Assembly (NCBI GenBank): GCA_963576735.1
Contig: OY755188.1
Location: 3,596,001 to 3,660,000, forward strand
DNA: 64,000 nt
Direction of reading: 5' to 3'
Source of the DNA: Bedellia somnulentella
Taxonomy: Eukaryota > Arthropoda > Insecta > Lepidoptera > Bedelliidae
A model generated the notes under the pieces. The model did not search any database. It was not told the DNA's origin and saw only the letters and a program-made list of their open reading frames with translations. The translations under genes were made by a program, and so were the position numbers. Positions 10,839-21,327 of the stretch are shown here, piece after piece. The stretch's first letter is position 1. Every line of letters begins with the position of its first letter.

Positions 10839-10860
10839 AAAAAGGGAGTCACATAACCAA

Positions 10861-10953
10861 GTAAACAACTAAAAGCCCTATAACCCTTGAATCACCTAGA
10901 AAAAACCACGGGATGAAGTGGGTTAGTGTTTTTGAAAGCCGACACTACGCAGA
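10861..10953 (-). mobile_element. SINE-A head fragment
   Basis: Diverged minus-strand 5' part: AAAGCCCTATAACCCTTG, CACGGGATGAAGTGGG, then GCCGACACTACGCAG. Confidence 0.55.
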
Positions 10954-11054
10954 TGAATATGTGAATAGTAGTAATGTATTATTATTTATCTCTATTAATG
11001 TTATGCTTAGTCTAATAAGGTTGTGTTAACTAGAAAAATATTTTTCACAAATAT

Positions 11055-11334
11055 AGATACATACATATACACACGCAATTAGTTCCCATTAGGGTAAGCA
11101 GAGACTATCGATCGCCACTTTGTACGATCCTGGCAAACCTCTCTAGCTTTGTTTACATCAATTAATATTCTCATAAATGTCATGCTCTATGCTTTCTCAT
11201 ACATCGGACGCCTGCCTTTTTGAGCATACTCGCTATTTCCAAACGTGTCTCTAAGGTCGTCCTCTACTAACATAACCATCTACATTGTCTCTATAAATCT
11301 CTTTTACCAACTTACTATCATCTATCCTCTCACA
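11055..11334 (-). mobile_element. RTE 3' end, 5'-truncated
   Basis: Minus strand from tail (ATACATACATATACACACGC) through CAGAGACTATCGATCGCC and the coding region for the KACMKRL, RGRPR and ERMDD motifs. Small indels break the frame. Confidence 0.8.
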
Positions 11335-11339
11335 TATAT

Positions 11340-11737
11340 ATACTCTACTAAAACCTAAAACGCTACTCTGTCTCAACTTCAAAAATCTTATCTATTTTTA
11401 AAGCGATAAGAGAGCGAAACGATGTTGTTTGAAGCACATTGAAAATTCATAGAACTCAAACGCGTCGCGTGCGTAAAAAGCGTGCAAAATAAAAAGGCTA
11501 AATGCGCAGTCTTTATCCCAAGTGACATTCTATTAACTGTGTACTTCAAACACATTTTCCTTGGATTCAGGAAATTGGTTCTTCGGCTTATCGGTAGAAA
11601 AAAAATCCTATTTAACGTCGCCTATTGGAAAAGAGTTTCTAGGGATTCATATGAGGTACATGTTTGATGCTATGTCGATGTGTTATTTATATATAAAAGT
11701 GAACTCAGAGGTATTTTTTAAAGGAAATACATATTAC
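11340..11737. other. No gene seen
   Basis: Open frames of about 60 codons exist on the plus strand (11482-11749) but show no recognisable protein features. Probably chance. Confidence 0.4.
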
Positions 11738-11812
11738 TTACTTACGTAGTTCGTACTTATTAGGAAGGCAGAGATTATCGATCGCCGTTTTGTTCAGTCC
11801 TGGTAAAGCTTT
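11738..11812 (-). mobile_element. RTE 3' fragment
   Basis: Diverged 75 bp: TACGTAGTTCGTACTTATT, then AGGCAGAGATTATCGATCGC. Confidence 0.6.
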
Positions 11813-12121
11813 TGAGCTATACTTCTACCAACTAAATTTACAGTAAATTTTCATCAATTATATATATTCTTTATATAAATTCTAAAAATGCATCAATAAA
11901 ATTACATTTGGCATAGTGGGTATACCACCGATTCTTAAATCAAAAGTATCCCAAATCATAATTTATAAACCAATTAAACTCGTCATACCAGTTAAACACC
12001 AAATTAAATTAAACCCTAATTCCTTTCTAACAAACTACAAAGCTTCACTTTGATAAATAATTTGATGAATGAATCTCAAAGGAAAGTTGGAATTCTAATT
12101 TAGTTCCGTCTTCAGGTATCT

Positions 12122-12583
12122 GTATTTGACACATTTCTAAACTGAACACACAGAGAACTATCTAAGGTAGAGACAACAAAGTGTTTCCGGTAGACTGGCC
12201 ATTCTGTTTCGACGTACATTATTTACTCTTTGCCAACTTCAAAAGTTCTTTTCTTGATTACTTTTAGCAATTCGTGAACAAATTGTGTTCGTTCGGCTTA
12301 AAGTAGCACAGCACGTTTTTTACTGTAAATTTTGTATGTGGGAATGAAAGGGGTATTTGACACTTTTATAAACTGAACACACAGAGAACTATCTAAGGTA
12401 GAGACAAAAAAGGGTTTCCGGTAGACTGGCCATTCTGTTTTGACATCTATTATTTACTCTTTGCCAACTTCAAAAGTTCTTTTCTTGATTACTTTTAGCA
12501 ATTTGTGAACAAATTGTGTTCTTTCGGCTTAGCATAGCACTATCACATTTCTTACCGTAAGTGTTGTATGAGGAAATGAAAGA
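12122..12583. repeat. 231-bp tandem duplication (two units)
   Basis: Unit 1 (12122-12352) and unit 2 (12353-12583) align throughout. Both share AACACACAGAGAACTATCTA, GGTAGACTGGCCATTCTGTT and CTTTTCTTGATTACTTTTAG, with roughly 10% differences or fewer. Each unit ends with a degraded SINE-A head (TTCGGCTTAGCATAGCACTA in unit 2), so a SINE fragment was there before the duplication. Confidence 0.9.
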
Positions 12584-12895
12584 ATAATAAGGGGAGATAT
12601 GGCTAAAATCTAAATTTAAAAAAAAGCTACATATTTTAGCAACCCCCTCTCTTCCCATTTTAATTCAAATATATATAAACCCTTCATTCAGAATTTCAAA
12701 CCTCACTTCCCGAAATTATTAGTTCATTACCAACTAGCATATTGATTTAATGAGAAAAAGAACATACCAATAGTTGCAAACCGTATTACAAATTTCCTTC
12801 ATCCAAAACTCAAATCTCTGCGAAGCTTCCACACACATCACACACAATTCTATAACCTTTTTTTATCTAAGTTTGTCTGAATCTCTCCTTTTCAG

Positions 12896-13050
12896 GAAAT
12901 GAAACTGTAAAACATGCTCTCCAATATATTGCTTTTGTGAAATGCTTTTCGAAATATCGAGTAAGAAATGTTTGGATCAATGATGCAAGATGGAAGATTG
13001 GGTTTATGAAGAATATGATAGAAAAGTTTTATGTTGTTAATGCTGAATAA
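12896..13050 (+). other. Possible terminal coding exon (weak)
   Basis: A pyrimidine-rich tract and CAG (ATCTCTCCTTTTCAG, ending 12895) precede a frame of 50 codons that starts in phase 2 and ends TAA at 13048-13050. Its composition is mixed and protein-like (contains VRNVWINDARWKIGFMKN). A polyadenylation-like AATAAA lies near 13435. I do not recognise the protein. Splice-like motifs are common in AT-rich DNA, so this remains a guess. Confidence 0.2.
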
Positions 13051-13813
13051 GGAATAATCCTCAATATTTACGTATTATGGAAACAAATGCAGACATATGG
13101 ATATTAATCCAGTCTGTGGGGACTTATAAAAACCTTTGTTCTGCAAAAGGTGCAGTAAAAGCGGTTTTGACCTTATTTTTGTCTTGGTATGGAAACCTAA
13201 TAAAAAGCAGTGTTTTTGACCTTGGATGGAAAAGGCACAAGCCGAAAATTAAAATTAATGCTTCAACAGTTGACTTGTTTTATACCTTAACAACATAAAA
13301 TAATTAACGCTTTTACTCCACTTTTTGTAGGATAAAAATAGCTACAGACTGTATTATATTCTGTTAATGCTATTTTCTTATATTTTTCGTATAACTTTTT
13401 CTGAACTATTAAAAGATTAGAATGCTATAATTTCAATAAAGTTTAAATACCTAATCATATAGATTTATTCGTATTTTAGCACTTTTTTTTAAACAATACT
13501 TTTGCAGAGTTAATGTTTAGTTGAAAATAGTATCTGTGAATATCTTCGATTATTAATATATTTGTAGTTTCCAATCGTGTTGAATATTTAAGTTTCATCC
13601 CAAAACTTCAGAGTATAAACTGGCTCTTTCCATTTTGATAATTATAGGTTTAGCCGAAATATACTTTTCGACATCAAAAGTTTATAGTTCAATTTTTTTT
13701 ATCTTATCGTCAGCAACTGCAGTAAGTAAATTAAAAAAAGCATCTCGCAATAAATTGGGCAGAAATAAAGAAACTTATTTTTATAAATAAAACTAGTTAG
13801 AAATATAAAATTA
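13051..13813. other. No gene seen
   Basis: AT-rich. A 73-codon plus frame at 13077-13298 has no recognisable feature. Confidence 0.4.
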
Positions 13814-13815
13814 TT

Positions 13816-14020
13816 GTAGTGCCGGTTTAGAATGTCGCTACCCCTTTCTACCCACGGGTGTCGTAAGAGGCAACTAAGGGTATTGGGACTTTTTATTGGA
13901 TTTTTGGGCGATGCGATTGGAGACTTTCCCCACTCAACTTCCGAAAGTGGCTGAGGAATTTATAATTCCCTTGGCTCTGGCTACCCCTTCTAGGGAATTA
14001 TAGCCGTGAGTATATGTATC
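13816..14020 (+). mobile_element. SINE-A (CCGG-head subtype), internal deletion
   Basis: Head GTAGTGCCGGTTTAGAATGT and CCCACGGGTGTCGTAAGAGG mark a subtype with GTCGCTACCCCTTTCTACCC rather than AGCACTACCCCATTTCTTCC. The ATCACCAA...CTTTTCC block is missing. Confidence 0.85.
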
Positions 14021-14230
14021 AGTGTATGTATTTTGGTGAAATATTCACACAAAGTATTTCCCGTATACTCGTATTTATACAGGGAACACCCTGATTGCTT
14101 ATGATTTTCATCTGTTTGATCGTCTGGAACATAAGAGATATGTACTTAAAAAAACTTAAATATCTTGATACCGAATTATACGTGATATTTAAATGAAGTC
14201 TAATATTACATAAATACATATTTAATCCGC

Positions 14231-14393
14231 CTCGTAGTGCCGGCTTAGAATGTCTCTATCCCTTTTAAACCACGGGTGTCGTTTATTTAAGTTGGAAACC
14301 CATCAACAACGATACTTTATTTCTATCATCTTGTCCCCTATATAGATTTCCAAAGCTCTGGCTACCCCTTTTTGGGATTTATAGCAGTAAGTA
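14231..14393 (+). mobile_element. SINE-A, heavily deleted
   Basis: Head GTAGTGCCGGCTTAGAATGT, a small part of the middle, and CTCTGGCTACCCCTTTTTGG at the 3' side. No repeat tail. Confidence 0.7.
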
Positions 14394-14394
14394 T

Positions 14395-14894
14395 TACTTT
14401 CCAATTCGGTAAACGGAGATATTTGGTGAAAAAAAAAATACATCAAAAATTCCAAATAATAATTTTGTAACTAAAATCACAAGCAATTTTATTAAATAGC
14501 ATCAACAAAACGACGAAATCAATTAAGGTAACGAGTTTCTTAGTAACAAAATGTTTAGGCCTTTTAAATTAACACCTTTTAATACCGCTGCTTTTCTCCA
14601 GCTCAATTTACGATGGACCTGAAATTCGTTTTTCTTGTAAAGTAATATCTTCCATCAAGCCTTCACAGCGCTTAGCATGACGAAGTTACATAACACTTTA
14701 TCAGGAAACGGTTTATAAGAGTTTCATATTTATGAGATGGTTTCAGTAGAAATGTTTCGAAGCTGTATTGCTTGTAGGTGAAAATTGGTTAACTGAAACG
14801 AAATTCTTAAGAGTCCGGAAATTAACTTAAAGCCAATTTTGGTATGATAAGAAATAATTTTGTAAAATGATAGACTATTGAAATGACTCAAACT
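14395..14894. other. No gene seen
   Basis: AT-rich; nothing recognised. Confidence 0.45.
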
Positions 14895-14981
14895 CAAACC
14901 GTTCATGCCGTTGGCAGAGATGCTAATACTTCTGAACATCACGTGACATTTTCACCTGGTGTTCCGAGTACCCACATTTTG
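14895..14981 (-). mobile_element. SINE-B 3' fragment
   Basis: GTTCATGCCGTTGGCAGAG, ACTTCTGAACATCACGTGAC, and GTTCCGAGTACCCACATTTT: the tail half only. Confidence 0.75.
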
Positions 14982-14996
14982 CGTTATATTTAACAT

Positions 14997-15121
14997 ATAT
15001 ACATACATACATATACTCACGGCTATAAATCCCTAGAAGGGGTAGCCAGAGCTAAGGAATTAGAAATTCTTCAGCCACTTTTGGAAAGTTGTGGGGAGGA
15101 AAAGATGGTAAAATAAAGGTT
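14997..15121 (-). mobile_element. SINE-A 3' half
   Basis: Clean tail (ATACATACATACATATACTC), CACGGCTATAAATCCC, through AGATGGTAAAATAAAGGTTG. The 5' half is absent: a 5'-truncated insertion. Confidence 0.85.
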
Positions 15122-15124
15122 GCG

Positions 15125-15707
15125 TTAGATTTAAATTTTATTCAAAAGAGGCGGAAAATTAATTATATGACTTTGTTGTTATATTTAAGTGTTATACAAA
15201 TTGACGCTTGACCCAGTTCGTTTAGCTGCTTCTATTTTGGAAGACTACCACCAAATAAACAAATCAATTTAAACAATGTATTTCTAAAGGTGAATTTAGA
15301 ATAGAATATAAATGCATTGTAGATCAAAGCCTATAATATTCAATAGACATTATATTTTTGAAATATTACTGATCACCTTACCACACAACATTCTCAACCT
15401 AACTAACTAAACTAACAGCATTCTCTTTCTAAAAATCTAACTTATAAATTACTGTGACAATATCCTTTATTTATCCTTTTTGACTAGTTTTTCTGAAATT
15501 GGTATTTAAATTTGTCATCTATACTCTAGATTTAATTTTAGTTAACTATAAAAACTGATGCTTATGTGAATGGTGGACAATGAAATTTAAAATTGATTCC
15601 TAAAACTACCTCCAATCACTTCTATTCAGGATTATAAGAGACTTTCCTAATAGGGGACAGACAGGATATAATCTTGGTACATGCATACTAAAAGTATATA
15701 AATGGTT
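15125..15707. other. No gene seen
   Basis: AT-rich; nothing recognised. Confidence 0.45.
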
Positions 15708-15924
15708 GTATACTCAAGGCTATACAATATGTAGCCAGAGCTTCGGAATATTACATTCCTGAGCCATATTGGAAGTTGAGTGGGGAGAAGATAACTGTTT
15801 TTAGTGATGGGTTTCGAACCACATCGCCCAAAAACCTTTTAAAAAGCCAATACCCTTAGCTGCCTCTTACGAACACCCACAGGAAGAAATGGGGTAGTAT
15901 TATTCTAAACCCCTACACATCAAT
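15708..15924 (-). mobile_element. SINE-A, diverged
   Basis: GTAGCCAGAGCTTCGGAA, GAAGTTGAGTGGGGAGAAG, AACCACATCGCCCAAAAACC and GGGGTAGTATTATTCTAA all match. The tail is lost. Confidence 0.8.
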
Positions 15925-16439
15925 TTTAGCGTACAAAAAAACAAGTTTACAAAACACTTATTCACAAGCCAAAACGGCTGTCTGACTTCCAAGGTTCTTT
16001 ATGTATTAAGGACATAAATTTCAAATACAAAAACTAAGTGCGTACGAAAAATAAGATATGTTTTCGTCTGAATAGAATACTCACATGCGCAAACAATAAC
16101 AACTTCTACACAAACACCTTGTAAGTATTTTGGTAACGGGATAACTACATATATTATATTGGCCCAAAATAAAAGTTCTTTACATTGTAAAAGGGAATAT
16201 AAAAGTAACGTTATTCTTTTACGTACCCTTAAAAGGCGTCAACATAGATTGATGACACTATTTTGTTACTGCTGAAAAAGCCCAAGAAACATTTGTTTAT
16301 AAAGTTCCAATAACATTTTTATTTCCATATAATCTCGGTTTACTAGCAATATTTTATGTCATTCTGTGTATCTATATATGGTGATTGAAAACTTGTTTTT
16401 TTTTTCTTCAATTTGTATAGAAACTTATCATCGAAGTAT
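15925..16439. other. No gene seen
   Basis: AT-rich; nothing recognised. Confidence 0.4.
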
Positions 16440-16505
16440 TTATTTTCGAAATCATAGTGTACTACTGGTCCAGTGGAATGTGCAGCAGCAGCTTCCGGGC
16501 AGCTT

Positions 16506-16708
16506 TTATGGGTGTTTGGCAACTATGAGCCGCCACGATGAAGCTTTTTTGTGTGTACCTAAGCTTATTGGGTTAGAAAGTGAACTGGAGTCCAAACTAC
16601 CTAAAACTTGAAAGGCGCCGTTGGTGCCGTTTGGGGTGGTAGGATTTTGTCTGTAAGTGGCCGAGTCGTCAGGATCGTAAAGGTCTGTATTCAAAAGTTT
16701 TTGTCATA
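16506..16708 (-). other. Coding-like GC-richer island (possible exon)
   Basis: The minus strand is open from a possible acceptor (TTTTGAATACAG at the right edge) through a Ser/Thr/Pro/Asn-rich stretch (DLYDPDDSATYRQNP then TTPNGTNGAFQVLG) to a stop at 16506. Possible donors TTAG|GTA occur at two points inside. GC content is clearly above the neighbouring DNA and codon third positions vary. I do not recognise a family. The alternatives are a relic retroelement or chance. Confidence 0.25.
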
Positions 16709-16841
16709 TTGAAATAAAAAAATAATCTGTAATAATGCGTCATTATTAAGAAAATACTAACAATTTCACACTAACTAGCAATATATTATGGTAGCCACAA
16801 CTATACTAACAAAAAACTAGAGTATACCAAAACTACAGCAT

Positions 16842-17078
16842 TTATTTTTTAACAAATTCTAACAGTTCTTTTTCTCGGAGTGATATACCGAAACTACTTA
16901 AACCACAAAGTTGTGCGAATTCTAAAATCTTTCCGCGGATCGTGGCCACAATGGAAAGCATTTCAAGCGGAAGGAAGGGAGCGAAGCCTCTTGACATCTT
17001 TGTGTAGGATCTAGATTCGGACAGGGTCCGTCTTTGTGTCAACTTCCTTGCGTAACCATGATTTATTAGCTTTGTTTT
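16842..17078 (-). other. Coding-like GC-richer island (second piece)
   Basis: An open minus-strand frame of about 78 codons between stops contains RTLSESRSYTKMSRGFAPFL and ends FVKK with TAA. It lies upstream, on the same strand, of the previous island, so the two could be exons of one gene or parts of one decayed element. No domain was recognised. Confidence 0.2.
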
Positions 17079-17411
17079 TCACTTTGTTCGTTCTTGAATA
17101 AGTTGTACGAAAAGTTGCTCTACGGTTTAGTGGGATGATGAATAAATTAGGTTAAAGTGCTTGGTTGTGTTGGCAAAATTAACACTATTTTACGGAATTG
17201 GCTATAGAACGAGACTTATTTTTAACAGATAGAATATATATCATTGACGTTTTCAAAGCAGTTCGTTTTCCAGTAAACGTATTGGAGTTTACAGATTTTT
17301 ATGAAATAATAATATCAACTAAATTAATTTAAGTATATGCAACTTATAACTAATTATAAATAGTATATAATAGTATAGTTAAAACTAAAAAAACTTAAAT
17401 TATTTGCCCAT
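17079..17411. other. No gene seen
   Basis: AT-rich; nothing recognised. Confidence 0.4.
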
Positions 17412-17492
17412 AAAGAGTTGGTGATGGGTCTCCAGCCACCCAAAAATCACCCAGTATCCTAAGTCACCTCTTAGGACACCTGCCGACACGAC
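17412..17492 (-). mobile_element. SINE-A 5' half fragment
   Basis: GTTGGTGATGGGTCTCCAG to GCCGACACGACACAGC. The head half only, with deletions. Confidence 0.7.
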
Positions 17493-17546
17493 ACAGCTTC
17501 TTTTATCTAATTCGCTAAAAGCGGTTATTTTGATTCAGATTCTTCA

Positions 17547-17789
17547 TACATACATATACTCACGGCTACAAATCCCTAGATGGGGTAGCCAGAGCTACGG
17601 AATCAGAAATTCCTCAGCCACTTTTGGAAAGTTAAGTGGGGAAAAGATGGTAAAATAAAGGTTGTTGGTGATGAGTCTCCAACCGCATCGCTCAAAAATC
17701 CCTTTAAAGCCCCAATACCGTTAGTTGCCTCTTACGTACACCCGCCGGAAGAATTGGGGTAGTGCTATTCTAAGCCGACACTACACAGC
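17547..17789 (-). mobile_element. SINE-A, full-length, first of a duplicated pair
   Basis: Near-consensus copy with tail TACATACATATACTCACGGC. ATTCAGATTCTTCA at 17533-17546 and 17797-17810 is a 14-bp target duplication, with a few extra bases (ACATTAC) at the head side. Confidence 0.9.
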
Positions 17790-17819
17790 ACATTACATTC
17801 AGATTCTTCAATTTTATTA

Positions 17820-18038
17820 AATACATACATACATACATATACTCACGGCTATAATTCCCTAGAAGAGGTAGCCAGAGCTAAGGAATTATAAATTCCTCAG
17901 CCACTTTTGGAAGTTGAGGGGGGAAAAGATTGTATAATAAAGATTTTTGGTGATGGGTCTCCAACCGCATCGCCCAAAAATCCCTTTAAAGCCCCAATAC
18001 CGTTAGTCGCCTCTTACGTAAGCCGACACTACACAGCA
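17820..18038 (-). mobile_element. SINE-A, second of a duplicated pair
   Basis: Has a deletion of about 35 bp between CTCTTACGTA and AGCCGACACT. The bases after the head (ACATTAC, then ATTCAGATTCTTCA at 18047-18060 and ATTTTATTAAAT) repeat those after the previous copy, at a period of 250 bp. This suggests tandem duplication of SINE plus flank. Confidence 0.85.
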
Positions 18039-18311
18039 CATTACACATTCAGATTCTTCAATTTTATTAAATAGATACGTATAAAGATATCACAACAAAA
18101 CTCACGAAACCCAATTAAGGAATATAGACGAATACGTCTCACACAAAAAGCTTTATAAAAGCAGCCATTACACAAAGCAAAATTTGATTTATTCATTCGT
18201 TTTGCTAACAGCCGCTGTGACGTTAATTGATTTCGTTGATGCTAACCACATAATGAAAAGAAAATATTGGACCAATCTTCTCTATATGGAAGAAACGATA
18301 CCTCATTAGCA

Positions 18312-18345
18312 TATAAAGAGAATTTGAAATCGAGTTCAGTTAGTC
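18312..18345 (+). promoter_or_regulatory. TATA plus initiator motif (candidate core promoter)
   Basis: TATAAA at 18312-18317 and TTCAGTT (arthropod initiator TCAGTT, +1 A at 18338) are 26 bp apart, the canonical spacing. The DNA after it is less AT-rich (TTTTCGACGTATTCGCACTT). No downstream promoter element and no coding exon follow that I can support. Confidence 0.3.
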
Positions 18346-18684
18346 ACTTTTGTTTTCGACGTATTCGCACTTGGAGATGAGTGATTGAGGAGGTGTGCTT
18401 TGAATAAATATGATTTTGACTCACAGTTGGAATCTGATGGTCTATAAATTGTTTATTTGAAATTGAAATGTAATAGCAAGTATTGTTTGGACCAATTTTT
18501 AATGTCATAAACTACGACTGTAAGTACGAAAAAATTTTACATACAACAGAGTTTTCACACCAAACACTTGAAATCGATACTGCGAAGCTAAAATTTTCAA
18601 AAGTTCTCAAGTGTTTTACAAAATGGCGTAATATGTTGTGTAAAAAATAATTTTAAATTTATTTTGCAACGGAAGACATTTTGT

Positions 18685-18732
18685 ACATACATACATGTTA
18701 TTATACTCACGGCCATAAATCTCAAAAAGGGT
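18685..18732 (-). mobile_element. SINE-A tail fragment
   Basis: TACATACATACATG, then ATACTCACGGCCATAAATC: the last ~45 bp of a copy. Confidence 0.6.
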
Positions 18733-18739
18733 TAGAACC

Positions 18740-19555
18740 TTTCGATGAGGCCCATTATATTTGTTCTGTAAGTCATAATAAGCAACGGATATTTGATCAA
18801 AGACAAGTATTTACATTTCTTTACATGTCACATACACAAACAGATATAATTCAGTGATAGTAAGATGTTTTGCCTCCGTTCATCCCTTTTCCCATTTTGA
18901 ATGTTTACTTTGTTTTGTATATACCCCTTTCATTAAAACTTTCTGCCATTTCATCAAGGTCCATAATATAAAATTATTATGCATTCTTGTTGTTTATATT
19001 TTTAATTTTGTAGTAAATATTTAGTTTAATTTTGTAACCATGAATGTTCAATGAGTGTCTGTTAATCAGTCTCAAAATTTTCTTAACTTTACAATATGTG
19101 TTTTCTTTTCACAGGACATTGGCAAAATAACTGTGTTGAAACATGGTAAAAGGCCATTAAAAAAAAAAAAAATTGAATTAATTCAGTGATAATAATTAGA
19201 TGTAAAATTATTTTCTTTTTCTTAATATTTTAGCCATAGAGTAAAATAAGTTTTAGCTATCATGCTAAATTTCCATCCCTTAAACGAACTGGCTGTTTTA
19301 TAAGAGTTTAATAACATATACCATATTTTTTAATTTGCGTATAAGAATGTTTCAAAATCACTACCCTAATGTCCACAGTCAAGACGTAGGTGGCAAAGAT
19401 TTTACTTAGCCTCATTTTATTCAAGATAAGGCTAAAGATGATACATACATGTACTATCAGTACGGTGAAGCTCAAAACTAAGGTATAATGCCCCTTAATG
19501 CAGTCGTCAGGCGCTACGTTGCATAAGGATTTAGCTAGAGAAAATCTGATCATAT
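18740..19555. other. No gene seen; one weak splice-like site
   Basis: AT-rich. TTTTCTTTTCACAG ending at 19114 is a good acceptor-like sequence, followed by an open frame reading DIGKITVLKHG and a GTAAAA at 19146. There is too little to call an exon. Confidence 0.3.
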
Positions 19556-19559
19556 TCCA

Positions 19560-19921
19560 TAACAACCGTGATACCTCATCGGGTAGAACACCGCTGCTTA
19601 TCATGCAGACAAATCCCGGGTCGGGGCTACAGCGATTTGTTTTTGCTAAAGTAATTTGTGGTTTATTTATCTTGGCTGTTAACAATGAGAGAAAACATCG
19701 TGAGGAAACCCATATGGGAAAAGTTATATTTTATCATGTGACAGTATATTCGTACCAAACGGCGCGGCGATAGGCTTGCCCCCTATCACGTGAGTATACT
19801 GTTAAAGCAAAACGTGGGTACTTTGAACAACAGGTGACAATCTCACCCGATGTTTAGGAGTACCTTTGCTAACCCCTTCGATGCATCCCCGAAAGAAATG
19901 GCAAAGGTACTCCTAAACATT
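19560..19921 (+). mobile_element. SINE-B with foldback 3' end
   Basis: Full head to 3' region (GACAAATCCCGGGTCGGG, AACATCGTGAGGAAACCC, GGTACTTTGAACAACAGG). At the end, ATGTTTAGGAGTACCTTTGC (19850-19871) is followed after about 26 bp by its complement (19898-19919), so the 3' portion is inverted onto itself and the normal tail is missing. Confidence 0.8.
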
Positions 19922-19986
19922 GTGAACATCATCAGCTTGAAAGTTTGAGTTTTGAGAGTTTCCTGTTATTTATAAGTAGTGGAGAT

Positions 19987-20146
19987 TTAATTTGAATGTT
20001 TTTGTTCATGAAAACCTCATGTGGGGATTATTACTGGCGAAATAACAGGCGGAAATCGAACCCGCGACCTCGGGTATACGCCCCGAGGTCGCGGGTTCAA
20101 TTCCCGCCTGTGTCAAAATTTTTCTTTCCTTTATTTATTAGTGGAG
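19987..20146 (-). repeat. tRNA-like repeat (family D), hairpin form, copy 2
   Basis: The leader TTCATGAAAACCTCATGTGG is shared with copies 3 and 4. The tRNA-like part consists of two 29-nt inverted copies of its 3' half: 20046-20074 pairs with 20082-20110 around the loop TATACGC, which is exactly the anticodon loop of the family. AATTTTTCTTTCCTTTATTT follows. The 5' half of the tRNA is absent. Confidence 0.85.
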
Positions 20147-20282
20147 ATATGTTTCATTGAAATAACACAATTTGAAAATTAAGATCTCAGGATTTAACCA
20201 TTGTTATAATAATTTTAAGCGCAAGGCTATACTACATACGAAAAGAAAGTCATTCGCTTGTCGAGTCTACAAAATCAATAAA

Positions 20283-20388
20283 AAGCCCCAATACCCTTAG
20301 TCGCATCTTAAGACACCTGTGGGTAGAAAGGGGTTGTGATATTCTAAGCCAGCACTACACGGCAACTCTAAGCCGGCACTACACGGCA
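20283..20388 (-). mobile_element. SINE-A head fragment with duplicated end
   Basis: Covers AAGCCCCAATACCCTTAG to the head. The terminal CTAAGCC(A/G)GCACTACACGGCAA is present twice in tandem (about 20344-20365 and 20366-20388). Confidence 0.8.
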
Positions 20389-20399
20389 AAATTATTTTC

Positions 20400-21327
20400 C
20401 GCGTAGTTAGTAAAGGAAAGAAAAGTTAAGTCCATCTCTATTTATATTTATCAAAAATAGTCTAATCATGTGTCTCATAAGTATTGAATTGCATAACCAC
20501 TGCCATCTTATAAAAAACATCAAACTAAATACCTATGAGTTTCCCAAAACATTTAATATTTTGTTTGAGGTATATTGTATCTCAGTTTTTAATTAAGTTG
20601 TTATAGCAGAGGAAACACGTTTTCGAAACCACATGTCGCTGCACTAGCCAAGTATTAAAGTAACACATATTTTTTAAGCTTTTAATATATATATTTTGAG
20701 ACCTGGTTGTCTACAAAATCAGTTTACAGACGATAATTTTACGTGTTTACGTAATTGGCAAACATTGATGAAGAATTATAATAATTGTCATTCTTAATCC
20801 TTATATTTTTAGACTTCTGAATTTGATCTCATCTTATTTACCTAACTTTATTAGGCTGCACTTGTAGCAGCTTTTCTATTGTTTACTTATTTAAAGAGGA
20901 AGTATTTGTTTTTGTGTTTGTTCATCTGTAACGGCTATGTTCTGATAACCAATTACCCGTTTTAAAAAAAATGTACCGTTGATGGCTAAATCTTTGTGAT
21001 GAAACATAGATGTTATAAAATTATAATAATATAATATATATAATTAATAGGTTTTATTTTATGTCATAGCGAGTAAGCAGTCCACGTTGATAAAAATATC
21101 TAGCCTGGTATAAAATACATAGTGTCATCCGAGTAAATGATTCCAATCTATTTGTAGTTTTGGTACATTTACAGCATCGACCTTTCATGCTCTCTCGCCC
21201 GCCGAATGTGATGTATAAAGGTTTTTTGATGATAGACGAAAAGAGACGCAAACTGCCCATAAAGTTTTCTAGGAGAAAAATAAAAAGTTAAATAGGTATA
21301 AAATTGTTTAGGGTATTATATATTATA
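20400..21327. other. No gene seen
   Basis: AT-rich. A 68-codon minus frame at 21054-21260 shows no recognisable features. Confidence 0.4.

Noticed and set aside
19308..19773. 125- and 91-codon frames on opposite strands
   Set aside because: They overlap each other and mostly cover SINE-B sequence; chance frames.
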